Shown in pieces: positions 1-8,183 of a stretch of DNA of 64,000 nt. Source of the DNA: Adhaeribacter rhizoryzae. Lineage in GTDB: Bacteria > Bacteroidota > Bacteroidia > Cytophagales > Hymenobacteraceae. Location of the stretch: assembly GCF_008629685.1 (NCBI RefSeq), contig NZ_VWSF01000002.1, positions 419,102-483,101 of the forward strand, written 5' to 3'. Under the pieces are notes generated by a model. It saw only the letters and a program-made list of their open reading frames with translations, did no database searches and was not told the DNA's origin. The first letter of the stretch is position 1; the number at the start of each line of letters is the position of its first letter. The position numbers and the translations under genes are program-made.

Positions 1-220
1 GGGGTTCGCGCCAGCGTAAATTGCCAACTGGCGGGGCCGCAAACGGTACGCCTTTAAAACTGCGGATGCCGCTTTGTTCGGTGGTGCCTTCCAGCACGCC
101 ATTGGCCGTTTTTACCTGATTGGCAGCCGCGCTACCGCCAGTTTTGGTTTGGGCCAGGCTAACCGGCAGCCACGTTACCGCCAGCAAGCAGGCCCAAAGC
201 ATATTATTTACATACTTCAT
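1..220 (-). CDS. Carboxylesterase type B family protein (5' part only)
   Basis: Seen: an open frame read leftward from an ATG at 220 to the window edge, 73 codons. It starts with a hydrophobic signal peptide ending near SLAQ, so the product is exported. Residues about 37-73 read as the opening of the carboxylesterase/para-nitrobenzyl esterase fold: a short strand with G-x-L-E-G, then FKGVPFAAPPVG followed by LRWREP, a signature of the family N-terminus. Known: members hydrolyse carboxylic esters with a Ser-His-Glu triad, but the catalytic serine would lie beyond the edge, so activity cannot be judged. The gene is divergent from the sialidase-like gene at 513. The family assignment is firm; the substrate is unknown. 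Confidence 0.85.
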   Translation of the reverse strand, partial: MKYVNNMLWACLLAVTWLPVSLAQTKTGGSAAANQVKTANGVLEGTTEQSGIRSFKGVPFAAPPVGNLRWREP

Positions 221-512
221 AAATTAATAAAATAAGGGTGAATGTTTGGATGTTGAATAGTAATTTTAATAAAGGTATAATACTATAAATTATTATGCAT
301 AGCGCCGCAAGAACTTAAAATATTTTTAAACAATCAGCGCCATTTTATTCCCGGATTTTAGAAATAATAGCAGAAGCCGGTTATATTTAACCGCAATAGT
401 TAAGCTTACTGTCTGAAAGTTAATTCCAACCTGTTTCTGCCAATATTTTACCTTTTTTCGATGTAAATCTTGTAATTGCTTAAAAAGTAAATAAACCAAA
501 TCCTAGAGCCTG

Positions 513-1619
513 ATGAAGCATTTATTTAGTGGTGCCTTGCTTTTTTTATTTTGCGGAATAGCCTTTTCCTGCACATCTCCTAAAACTAGTGGCGTATCTC
601 AGCCGACCACGGATAAAGAAAATGCGACGGCGACAGCTCCGGTAGTTAAAACAATTTTGTACGAACATATTTTTGAAGATGATCGGCCTTTTCCGCAATG
701 CCATGCTTCTACCATGATAGGCTTAAAAAATAACAATTACCTGGTGGCTTGGTTTGCCGGTTCGCACGAAAAAAATGATGATGTAGGTATTTGGATGGCA
801 CACGGGCAACCCGGCAACTGGTCGAAACCATACCAGGCCGTAAAAGTCCGGAACGATGCGCACTGGAACCCGGTATTGTTTAACGGGCCGGATGGCCGGG
901 TTTACCTGTATTTTAAAGTAGGCAAAGAAATAGATTACTGGGAAACCTGGGTGCAGCACTCCGATGACCAGGGCAAAACCTGGAGCAAGCCTACCGAACT
1001 GGTGCCGGGCGATAAAGGCGGGCGCGGCCCGGTTCGGAACCAGCCCTTGGTGTTATCGGATGGTACCTGGCTGGCGCCGGCTTCTATTGAGCGCAACAAA
1101 GTTTGGGATGTCTTTATCGACCGGAGTACTGATGGCGGCAAAACATGGACTTCAACGGGCAAACTGCCCCTCGACCGCAGCGTAGTAAAAGGCGAAGGCG
1201 TTATTCAGCCAGCTTTTTGGGAATCTAAACCAGGGCAGGTGCACATGCTCATGCGCAGTTCGGGTGGTAAAATCTGCCGCAGCGACTCCGACGATTTCGG
1301 TAAAACCTGGAGTCCCATTTACCCCACCGACCTCCCGAATAATAACAGTGGCATTGATGTTACCCAAATAGCCGGTGATACCATTGCCGTAATATACAAC
1401 CCGGTCGGCGAAAACTGGGGCAAACGTTACCCCATAACCGTGGCCGTATCTACCGACAATGGTAAAACCTGGCCTACTACTTTTGATATTGAGCAAAAAG
1501 GACAGGAAAAAACCGAGCTTTCTTACCCCGATATTTTTTACCAGGATGGCCATTTAATAGCTTGTTATACCTGGAACCGCCAACGCATTGCTTTCTGGAA
1601 AGGGAAAGTTTCTTTTTAA
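513..1619 (+). CDS. Sialidase-like (BNR/Asp-box) lipoprotein, exo-alpha-sialidase family
   Basis: Seen: 368 aa with a lipoprotein signal peptide (lipobox ending at Cys20). Four Asp-box motifs of the form S-x-D-x-G-K-T-W lie near residues 150-157, 205-212, 259-266 and 313-320, the mark of a six-bladed sialidase propeller. Residues from about 47 match the BNR-repeat-like glycosidase group often annotated as sialidase or neuraminidase-related. Known: true sialidases cleave terminal sialic acids using an arginine triad, Tyr/Glu and Asp; I did not confirm each of these, and this branch of the family also contains enzymes of other or unknown specificity. A surface lipoprotein location is inferred. 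A sialate O-acetylesterase at 54293 and a GH20 enzyme at 10451 make host- or matrix-glycan trimming plausible. Confidence 0.85.
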   Translation: MKHLFSGALLFLFCGIAFSCTSPKTSGVSQPTTDKENATATAPVVKTILYEHIFEDDRPFPQCHASTMIGLKNNNYLVAWFAGSHEKNDDVGIWMAHGQPGNWSKPYQAVKVRNDAHWNPVLFNGPDGRVYLYFKVGKEIDYWETWVQHSDDQGKTWSKPTELVPGDKGGRGPVRNQPLVLSDGTWLAPASIERNKVWDVFIDRSTDGGKTWTSTGKLPLDRSVVKGEGVIQPAFWESKPGQVHMLMRSSGGKICRSDSDDFGKTWSPIYPTDLPNNNSGIDVTQIAGDTIAVIYNPVGENWGKRYPITVAVSTDNGKTWPTTFDIEQKGQEKTELSYPDIFYQDGHLIACYTWNRQRIAFWKGKVSF

Positions 1620-1667
1620 GGTAAGCCCTTAGGTTTAAGATTTAATTTAGATTATTCTCATGTTTAA

Positions 1668-1704
1668 ACACCCCACACAAGTCTTTAAGATTAGTGTGGG
1701 GTGT
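1668..1704. terminator. 11-bp inverted repeat downstream of the sialidase-like gene
   Basis: Arms at 1668-1678 and 1694-1704 are perfect complements with a 15-nt loop. There is no clean T run after it on the plus strand, so it may be a weak terminator or an mRNA 3' stabiliser for the gene ending at 1619. Confidence 0.45.
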
Positions 1705-2120
1705 GTTCGTTATGTTCGAATAGGTAAGATGAGTGATATGGGATCTGAATTTACTTTACCATAATAATTTAGAAAACGCCTCTGCACCGGAACGTAGATA
1801 TTGGATTTAATTCAAACCAAAACCAGTCAGCTACCTGAATTTATCTTATGTAAGCGCTAAAAAAATCAGCTAATTTAATCCTTACTGGGCGAAGGAAGAG
1901 CCCCAAATATAAATATTCCCCTGATTACGGCTGTCTTTCGCCGGTATGTGCAAACCCTTATTTACCGGCTTTCAACTTTAATTTTTAGCCACTCAACGTT
2001 TAGCTTCGGTCATTCATTTTTAATTATTTTCAAAACGGGTAGGCCGCATAGTATGTTTGAATCAGCCAAAACGAAGTTGTTACGCGGTGTAATAACGGGA
2101 CAGGAGGCAAAGACAAAACT
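1705..2120. other. Non-coding stretch upstream of the lanthipeptide cluster
   Basis: I see no convincing gene here. The stretch should hold the promoter of the cluster. The best Bacteroidota-type -7 match (TAnnTTTG) is listed separately at 2052. Confidence 0.5.
2052..2059 (+). promoter_or_regulatory. Candidate -7 box of the lanthipeptide operon
   Basis: TATGTTTG fits the Bacteroidota TAnnTTTG -7 consensus and lies about 60 bp before the precursor start at 2121. No good -33 TTTG element is found at the expected spacing, so this is only a candidate. Confidence 0.3.
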
Positions 2121-2351
2121 ATGAAAAATAATGTAGATGTAATCCGGGCTTGGAAAGATGCTGCTTACAGAGCCACTTTAACCGAAGAGCAATTAAAATC
2201 TCTTCCTGAAAACCCAGTAAACGATTCTAACGCATTACTGGACAACATTGCCCTGCGCAATATTTCTGGCGGCCGTCCTTCTTCTGGCTGGTTCTGCTCG
2301 GTTAGCGGGGAGTGCAATGGTGGTTATTCTTGCAACCCATACTACTGGTAA
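2121..2351 (+). CDS. lanA: Class II lanthipeptide precursor, mersacidin/lichenicidin-type leader
   Basis: Seen: 76 aa. The leader starts with V-D-V-I-R-A-W-K-D, followed by L-T-E-E-Q-L and then L-P-E-N-P (residues about 5-32), the conserved leader of the mersacidin/lichenicidin family of type 2 lantibiotics. A Gly50-Gly51 double-glycine site would release a 25-residue core, 52-76. The core carries Ser54, 55, 60, 62 and 70, Cys59, 65 and 71, no Thr, and several aromatics including a C-terminal Y-Y-W. Known: LanM dehydrates Ser/Thr and joins them to Cys as lanthionine rings, and a C39 peptidase-transporter cuts after GG. Context: lanM follows 188 bp downstream and the C39 transporter gene is next. 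The leader family and context make the call strong; ring pattern and bioactivity are not knowable from sequence. At most three thioether rings are possible. Confidence 0.93.
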   Translation: MKNNVDVIRAWKDAAYRATLTEEQLKSLPENPVNDSNALLDNIALRNISGGRPSSGWFCSVSGECNGGYSCNPYYW

Positions 2352-2357
2352 TAACAC

Positions 2358-2380
2358 CGCCTAAGTTTAAGGCGCGTTTT
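2358..2380 (+). terminator. Possible attenuator between lanA and lanM
   Basis: A short 5-bp GC-rich stem (cgcct at 2358-2362 with aggcg at 2370-2374) is followed by TTTT at 2377-2380, just after the lanA stop. It could cause partial termination, giving more precursor mRNA than synthetase mRNA. The stem is weak. Confidence 0.35.
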
Positions 2381-2539
2381 ACCGCCAACTTAAATTAACA
2401 CCAACCTCATAAATAATAGAAGTAAGAAGATATCCCAACAAAGTAACCTATTACTTGCCGGCGCTTGTCTTTCTTACTTCTATTGTTTTTTTCTCCCGCT
2501 CTAAACCTTTTTCCGCCGAACTATTCACCAACCAGAACT

Positions 2540-5500
2540 ATGAAACTAGATACAAACTGCCTGTTAAAAGCCTTAACCCTGAAAGAAAGAGCTGCTTTCG
2601 TAAAAAATATAAACGTTGCGTTCCCATCCGGGCCGGAGGCCTCCTCTAAACTGGCCGAGAAATGGAAAGCGCGGTACCCGTTTTCGGAGGGGGAATATTT
2701 TGGGAAGAAACTGCAAAAATATAACTTAACCGAGGCAGAATTTATTAACCTTACCGGCGCACCAACCAATATTTTAAAAGATTTTATTTCTTTTAACCAG
2801 ATTAGTTTACAGCAAAAGCTCGCCCAGTTAAACACCGATATTGCCGAAAACTACACGTACTTCTCCGAAAAATATTTGAGCCGGGTACCGGTAGCCGGTT
2901 TCCTGGATTTTGTAGAACCTTTAATTCGGGAAGCGGTGCAGCGGTTAACCAATACTATTGATGCGAACGTTGCTGCTGGTAAGTGGGGCCATGCTTTTGC
3001 CATAGAAAATATTAAAAACCACCTGGTCGATAATATTCCGGCGAAGTTGTACGAAATGGTAAACCGCACCTTGGTGCTGGAAATGAATATTGCCCGGCTG
3101 AAAGACGAACTAACCGGCGAAACCCCCGCAGAAAGATTTAATAGTTTTATTAAGCTAATCAGAACGCCGGAACGCCGCCAGGCCCTGGCCGAGGAATATC
3201 CGGTATTAATCCGGCAAATCAGCGATTACCTCGATAGCTGGTACCAAAATAGTAGCTTGTTTTTAGAAAGATTGCACACCGACTGGACCCAACTATTGTC
3301 GGTTTTTGGCATTGCGGAAAACGATACCATAAATAAAATAATTACGAGTGCCGGCGACCGGCACCGGGGCGGCCAAACCGTAACCATCGTAACTTTTGTT
3401 TCGGGCAAAAAAGTAGTGTACAAACCCCGACCATTGGCGGTAGAAGCCCATTTTCAGGAATTATTGCAGTGGTACAACCAAAAAGGCGTAACCAATCCTT
3501 TTAGAATATTAACCATTCTGAACCGTGAAACTTACGGTTGGGTAGAATTTATTGAACATACTGCCTGCCAATCCAAAGCAGAATTAGAGCAATATTACGA
3601 ACGCTACGGCAGTTTATTAGCCATTCTTTACAGCATCAACGCCACTGATTTTCACTTAGAAAATATTATTGCGGCCGGCGAACATCCGGTGCTTATTGAC
3701 ATAGAATCTTTGTTTCACCCCAACATGGTACACAAAAACCACGGGGTGTATTCCGATATATTTAATCAGCTCGAACTTTCGGTGCTGAAAGTACAATTGC
3801 TGCCCATGCGCCTGTATTTAAACGACCAAAACGAAGGCATTGATGTGGGCGGCTTGAACGATTCTGCCGGTAAACTAAGCCCCATGGCTGCCCCCGTCTG
3901 GATTGCCGACGCTACCGACGAAATGAAATTGGTGCAGCAGCAGATTGTGTACCAGGGTTCTAAGAACGTGGCCTTGCTGCAAGGCGAAAAATCTGACTAT
4001 TTCCAATATGCCGATCAGATTGAAGCCGGCTTCCGGCATACCTACCAAATAATACTACAAAGCAAAGCCGAATTGTTAGCCGCAGGCAGTATTTTGGATA
4101 TGTTTGCCAACGACCACATCCGGGTAATGTACCGGCAAACCGCCACTTATACCCAAATATTATATGCCAGCTTTCACCCCGATTTTCTAAGGGATGCATA
4201 CGAGCGCGATATTTTATTTGATAAACTCTGGGAAGAAGCCCCTGGTCGGCCCGACGTGGAAAAAGTAATTGATGCGGAGCAAGCAGCCCTGCATAAAATG
4301 GACATACCGGTTTTCGTAACCAAACCCAACGCCAAAAGTTTGTGGCTCGATGATAACCAAAGTGTAACCGATTTTTACGAAGCCACCGGCCTGGAGCAAG
4401 TGCGCTACAAAATAGAAAACTTAAGCGCCGCCGATTGCGAAAAGCAATGCTGGTTTATCCGGGCTTCGCTTTCGTCATCGGCCCCCGTAGAACAGCATCA
4501 TACCGCTAGTATAAATTATTTAGCCCAAAAATTAACCACCGAAGCTACTGAAGAAAGCTTAATAGCTGCCGCCAAAAATATAGGAGATCGGTTGCAGTCG
4601 CTGGCCTTTATAACCGAAGATAATGCCAACTGGATTGGCCTGGTTTTAAGAGGCAAGAACTACGACATTAATCCGCTGGCGATGGATTTATACAGCGGCT
4701 TGCCGGGCGTAACCTTGTTTTTGGCTTACCTGGGCCACGTTACCGGCGAACCCAAATATACCCGCTTAGCCCAGCAATCGTTGAACACCGTTATTTCTAC
4801 CACCGATGACTACATGGCCGATAATTTTGTGAAGCGGCTGGGTATGTTTGATGGCTGGGTAGGCATTATTTACCTCTACACCCATTTGGGAATATTGTGG
4901 CAGCGCGCAGATTTACTCGACCGGGCCGAAGCGGTAATCGGGTTTTTAGATCCGTATTTGCCAGCCGGTAAAGATGTAGATATTGTTACGGGTTCGGCCG
5001 GCATGATTTTAAGTTTGCTGGCTTTGTACCGGGTGCGCCCCGCCGCAGCTACTTCAAACCTGGCAATTAAGTTAGGCCGGCACTTAGAAGAAAACGCAAT
5101 TGCCATGCCCACCGGTAAAGCCTGGAAAATAGAACACCAGCAACCGCTGGCTGGTTTTGCCCACGGCAACGCCGGCATTGCCTATGCCTTAGCTAAATTA
5201 TACCTGCTTACCCGGCAAGAGCAATTTAAAACGCTGGCCCTGGAAGGTATTGCGTACGAAAGAACCTTGTTTGTACCCGAGCGCAATAATTGGCTGGATC
5301 TGCGGAAAGCCAGTTCTTCTACCCCCGAATCGCACAACGACATGGTAGCCTGGTGTACCGGTGCCGCCGGCATTGGCTTAGCCCGCCTAAAAATGCTAGA
5401 CTTCCTCCACGACAACCAGGTGGTAGAAGAAATAGAAGCGGCTATTCAAACCACTACCCACCAAGGCTTCGGCCGTAACCATTCGCTTTGCCACGGCGAC

Positions 5501-5755
5501 TTCGGCAACCTGGAATTATTGGCCGATGCGGCGGCTATTTTCGAAGACGATGCCTTAAAAATTAAAGCCGGGAAAATTGCCCAGGTGCTCTTGCAAAGCA
5601 TGCAGGAACACGGCTGGCTTTGCGGTACCGCCCAAAATATCGAAATTCCGGGTTTTATGACGGGTATTGCGGGTATCGGCTACCAAATGCTCCGCTTAAG
5701 CAATGCCATTCCCATGCCTTCTATCCTAACCCTGGAGCCGCCCATTTTAGAATAA
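2540..5755 (+). CDS. lanM: Type 2 lanthipeptide synthetase LanM (dehydratase-cyclase)
   Basis: Seen: 1,071 aa from the ATG at 2540; an upstream in-frame TTG at 2465 would add 25 residues but is not favoured. The N-terminal two thirds is a DUF4135-type dehydratase with kinase-like active-site motifs: VYKPR near 293-297 (Lys295), H-L-E-N at 372-375 and D-I-E at 387-389. The C-terminal third is a LanC-like cyclase with repeated G-x-x-G toroid motifs and the full set of zinc ligands: Cys939 (WCTG), Cys984 and His985 (LCHG). Known: LanM uses ATP to phosphorylate and eliminate Ser/Thr in the core peptide, then adds Cys thiols to form (methyl)lanthionine. Length is typical (about 900-1,100 aa) and no key residue is missing. 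It acts in the cytoplasm on the precursor at 2121. Confidence 0.96.
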   Translation: MKLDTNCLLKALTLKERAAFVKNINVAFPSGPEASSKLAEKWKARYPFSEGEYFGKKLQKYNLTEAEFINLTGAPTNILKDFISFNQISLQQKLAQLNTDIAENYTYFSEKYLSRVPVAGFLDFVEPLIREAVQRLTNTIDANVAAGKWGHAFAIENIKNHLVDNIPAKLYEMVNRTLVLEMNIARLKDELTGETPAERFNSFIKLIRTPERRQALAEEYPVLIRQISDYLDSWYQNSSLFLERLHTDWTQLLSVFGIAENDTINKIITSAGDRHRGGQTVTIVTFVSGKKVVYKPRPLAVEAHFQELLQWYNQKGVTNPFRILTILNRETYGWVEFIEHTACQSKAELEQYYERYGSLLAILYSINATDFHLENIIAAGEHPVLIDIESLFHPNMVHKNHGVYSDIFNQLELSVLKVQLLPMRLYLNDQNEGIDVGGLNDSAGKLSPMAAPVWIADATDEMKLVQQQIVYQGSKNVALLQGEKSDYFQYADQIEAGFRHTYQIILQSKAELLAAGSILDMFANDHIRVMYRQTATYTQILYASFHPDFLRDAYERDILFDKLWEEAPGRPDVEKVIDAEQAALHKMDIPVFVTKPNAKSLWLDDNQSVTDFYEATGLEQVRYKIENLSAADCEKQCWFIRASLSSSAPVEQHHTASINYLAQKLTTEATEESLIAAAKNIGDRLQSLAFITEDNANWIGLVLRGKNYDINPLAMDLYSGLPGVTLFLAYLGHVTGEPKYTRLAQQSLNTVISTTDDYMADNFVKRLGMFDGWVGIIYLYTHLGILWQRADLLDRAEAVIGFLDPYLPAGKDVDIVTGSAGMILSLLALYRVRPAAATSNLAIKLGRHLEENAIAMPTGKAWKIEHQQPLAGFAHGNAGIAYALAKLYLLTRQEQFKTLALEGIAYERTLFVPERNNWLDLRKASSSTPESHNDMVAWCTGAAGIGLARLKMLDFLHDNQVVEEIEAAIQTTTHQGFGRNHSLCHGDFGNLELLADAAAIFEDDALKIKAGKIAQVLLQSMQEHGWLCGTAQNIEIPGFMTGIAGIGYQMLRLSNAIPMPSILTLEPPILE

Positions 5756-5775
5756 TATTGCGGATTCTTTGCTGG

Positions 5776-5890
5776 CGCGAGCGTCCCGCTCGTGCCTTCA
5801 TTCCTAAGGCCTCTGGCATGTGTAAATAAATAAACTACCGGTTACAGCGGCCAGAGGCCGGATGAAAACATCACGAGCGGGACGCTCGCG
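5776..5890. repeat. Long inverted repeat between lanM and lanT
   Basis: Outer arms 5776-5794 and 5872-5890 are 19-bp perfect complements, each itself a small palindrome (agcg..cgct). Inner arms 5808-5817 and 5850-5859 pair over 10 bp. The whole can fold into one hairpin of about 115 nt. It resembles the GC-rich palindromic elements scattered in many genomes; it could also stabilise or punctuate the operon mRNA. A genome-wide count is needed to decide. Confidence 0.75.
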
Positions 5891-5937
5891 ATAGCGACAG
5901 AAAGAAGCCCTTAACCCAATAACCAAGCACAAATAGC

Positions 5938-8139
5938 ATGAAAAAATTTCCTTTTTACCGGCAGCTCGACGAGATGGATTGCGGGCCCACCTGCCTGAAA
6001 ATGATTGCGGCCCACCACGGTCGGGTATTTAGCGCCGATTACCTCCGGGAAAAAAGCTACACTTCGCGCGAAGGCGTTTCGCTGATAGGCTTATCCGATG
6101 CCGCCGAAACCATTGGCATGCGCACCCTGGCCGTTAAAATTAAATATACTGCCTTACAAAATAGTATGCTGCTGCCTTGCATTGTGCATTGGCGGCAAAA
6201 GCATTTTGTGGTGCTCTATAAAATCAGCAAGGATAAAGTATTTGTTGCTGATCCGGGTTTTGGGCTGGTTACTTATACCAAAGAAGAATTTCTGAACGGC
6301 TGGCTGGGAAAAAATAAGAACGCGGCCGAAGAAGGTATTGCTTTATTATTAGAGCCTACCCCCGAATTTTACGAGAAAGAAGACAAGCAGGAAAAAAGCA
6401 AACAAGGTATTAAACTGCTGCTGCCTTACCTGAAACCTTACACCCGGTATATTTACCAGTTGTTTATTGGCCTGGTAGTCGCCAGCGTCTTGCAACTAAC
6501 CTTACCTTTCTTGACGCAAGGCGTGGTTGATTACGGCATCAAAAACCAGGATATTGATTTTATTTACCTTATTCTGGTTGCGCAACTCATGCTGTTCTTT
6601 TCGCAATCGATGGTGGAAGTTATCCGGAGCTGGATTTTGCTGCACGTGGGCTCCCGCATGAATATTTCGCTTATTTCGGATTTCCTGATAAAAGTAATGA
6701 AGCTGCCCATTGCTTTTTTCGATTCCAAAATGACCGGCGATTTGATGCAGCGGATTGAAGACCACAACCGGGTGGAAGCTTTTTTATCTTCCACCACCCT
6801 GAATACGCTTTTCTCGATTGTTAACCTGGTAGTTTTCGGTACCATCCTGGCCTTCTATGATATTTCTATTCTGGTGATATTTTTGGTGGGAGCGGCGCTT
6901 TATGCGGTGTGGGTATTATTCTTTATGAAGAAAAGAGCCACCCTCGATTTTAAACGCTACAGCCAGGAATCGGAAAACCGGAGCAACCTGCTGCAACTGA
7001 TTCAGGGGATGCAGGAAATTAAATTGAACAACTCCGAAAAAAGAAGACGCTGGGAATGGGAGGCTACGCAGGTAAAACTTTTTAAAACCTCGCTCAAAGG
7101 ACTTGGCGTGTCGCAGTTCCAAAGTTTGGGCGGTAATTTTATCAACCAGGTTAAAAATATTCTCATCACGTTTTTCTCGGCCAAAGCCGTTATCGAAGGT
7201 GATATGACCCTGGGTATGATGCTGGCCGTGCAATATATAATTGGTCAATTAAACGAGCCCATCAATAATTTTATCACGTTTACCCGGGCCGCCCAGGATG
7301 CCTCGCTCAGCTTACAGCGTTTAGGAGAAATTCACGACAAGGAAGAAGAGGAAGATACCAGCGCCGATAAAACCGCTCTGATTCCGGCTTACAACAAAGA
7401 CATTCATATTAACAATGTCAGCTTCAGCTACGGTGGGCCGCACGCGCCCGAAATTTTGAAAGACCTGGATTTTTATATTCCCGAAGGTAAAGTAACGGCC
7501 ATTGTGGGTGCCAGCGGCAGCGGCAAAACAACGCTGCTAAAGTTGTTGCTGAAGTTTTATGCGCCCACCAAAGGCAAAATTCAGGTAGGCAATATTAACC
7601 TGAATAATATCAGTGCCAAGGCTTGGCGGGAACAATGCGGCGCCGTGATGCAGGACGGTTTTATTTTCGCCGATACCATTGCCCGCAATATTACTGAATC
7701 TGACTCCAACAGTTCCATCGACCGGGAACGATTACTGCACGCAGTGCGGGTAGCCAATATTGAAGGCCTGATTGAGGCTTTACCGCTGGGCTATAACACC
7801 AAAATTGGCGGCGATGGTATTTCGCTGAGCGGCGGCGAGAAACAGCGCATCCTGATTGCCCGGGCAGTTTATAAAAATCCGGAGTTTTTGTTTTTTGACG
7901 AAGCGACCAGCGCCCTGGATGCCAACAACGAAAAAATTATCATGCGGCGCTTAGAAGAGTTTTACATCGGCCGGACGGTGGTAGTAATTGCGCACCGGCT
8001 GAGCACCGTAAAAAGCGCTGACCAGGTGCTGGTGATGGAACACGGCCGCATTATTGAAAGCGGCTCGCACGAATATTTAACCCAAACCAAAGGCGCCTAC
8101 TATACCCTGGTAAAAAATCAACTGGAACTGGGCAATTAA
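5938..8139 (+). CDS. lanT: Peptidase-containing ABC transporter (C39 leader peptidase, LanT-like)
   Basis: Seen: 733 aa in the usual three-part order. Residues about 1-140 form a C39 cysteine protease: Cys15 in D-E-M-D-C-G-P-T-C, His89 in Q-K-H-F-V-V-L and Asp105 in V-A-D-P-G. Residues about 160-450 are a six-helix ABC transmembrane domain. The C-terminal nucleotide-binding domain has Walker A GASGSGKTT from 524, signature LSGGEKQR around Ser631, and Walker B ending Asp654-Glu655. Known: such PCATs cut double-glycine leaders and pump the peptide through the inner membrane. The intact Cys-His-Asp set and the GG site of the precursor fit each other. It lies 182 bp after lanM, across the inverted repeat, and 44 bp before the HlyD-like gene, so it is probably one export module. 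Confidence 0.95.
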   Translation: MKKFPFYRQLDEMDCGPTCLKMIAAHHGRVFSADYLREKSYTSREGVSLIGLSDAAETIGMRTLAVKIKYTALQNSMLLPCIVHWRQKHFVVLYKISKDKVFVADPGFGLVTYTKEEFLNGWLGKNKNAAEEGIALLLEPTPEFYEKEDKQEKSKQGIKLLLPYLKPYTRYIYQLFIGLVVASVLQLTLPFLTQGVVDYGIKNQDIDFIYLILVAQLMLFFSQSMVEVIRSWILLHVGSRMNISLISDFLIKVMKLPIAFFDSKMTGDLMQRIEDHNRVEAFLSSTTLNTLFSIVNLVVFGTILAFYDISILVIFLVGAALYAVWVLFFMKKRATLDFKRYSQESENRSNLLQLIQGMQEIKLNNSEKRRRWEWEATQVKLFKTSLKGLGVSQFQSLGGNFINQVKNILITFFSAKAVIEGDMTLGMMLAVQYIIGQLNEPINNFITFTRAAQDASLSLQRLGEIHDKEEEEDTSADKTALIPAYNKDIHINNVSFSYGGPHAPEILKDLDFYIPEGKVTAIVGASGSGKTTLLKLLLKFYAPTKGKIQVGNINLNNISAKAWREQCGAVMQDGFIFADTIARNITESDSNSSIDRERLLHAVRVANIEGLIEALPLGYNTKIGGDGISLSGGEKQRILIARAVYKNPEFLFFDEATSALDANNEKIIMRRLEEFYIGRTVVVIAHRLSTVKSADQVLVMEHGRIIESGSHEYLTQTKGAYYTLVKNQLELGN

Positions 8140-8183
8140 AAAAATCAGATTAGGCAGTTAGAAATCTAAAAGAAATTACTAAA

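Noticed and set aside
2465..2539. Upstream TTG start extending LanM by 25 residues
   Set aside because: The ATG at 2540 begins a normal LanM start; the extension is hydrophobic and not family-like.
5776..5890. CRISPR-like or tandem repeat reading of the palindrome
   Set aside because: There are only two inverted arms and no direct repeats with spacers.
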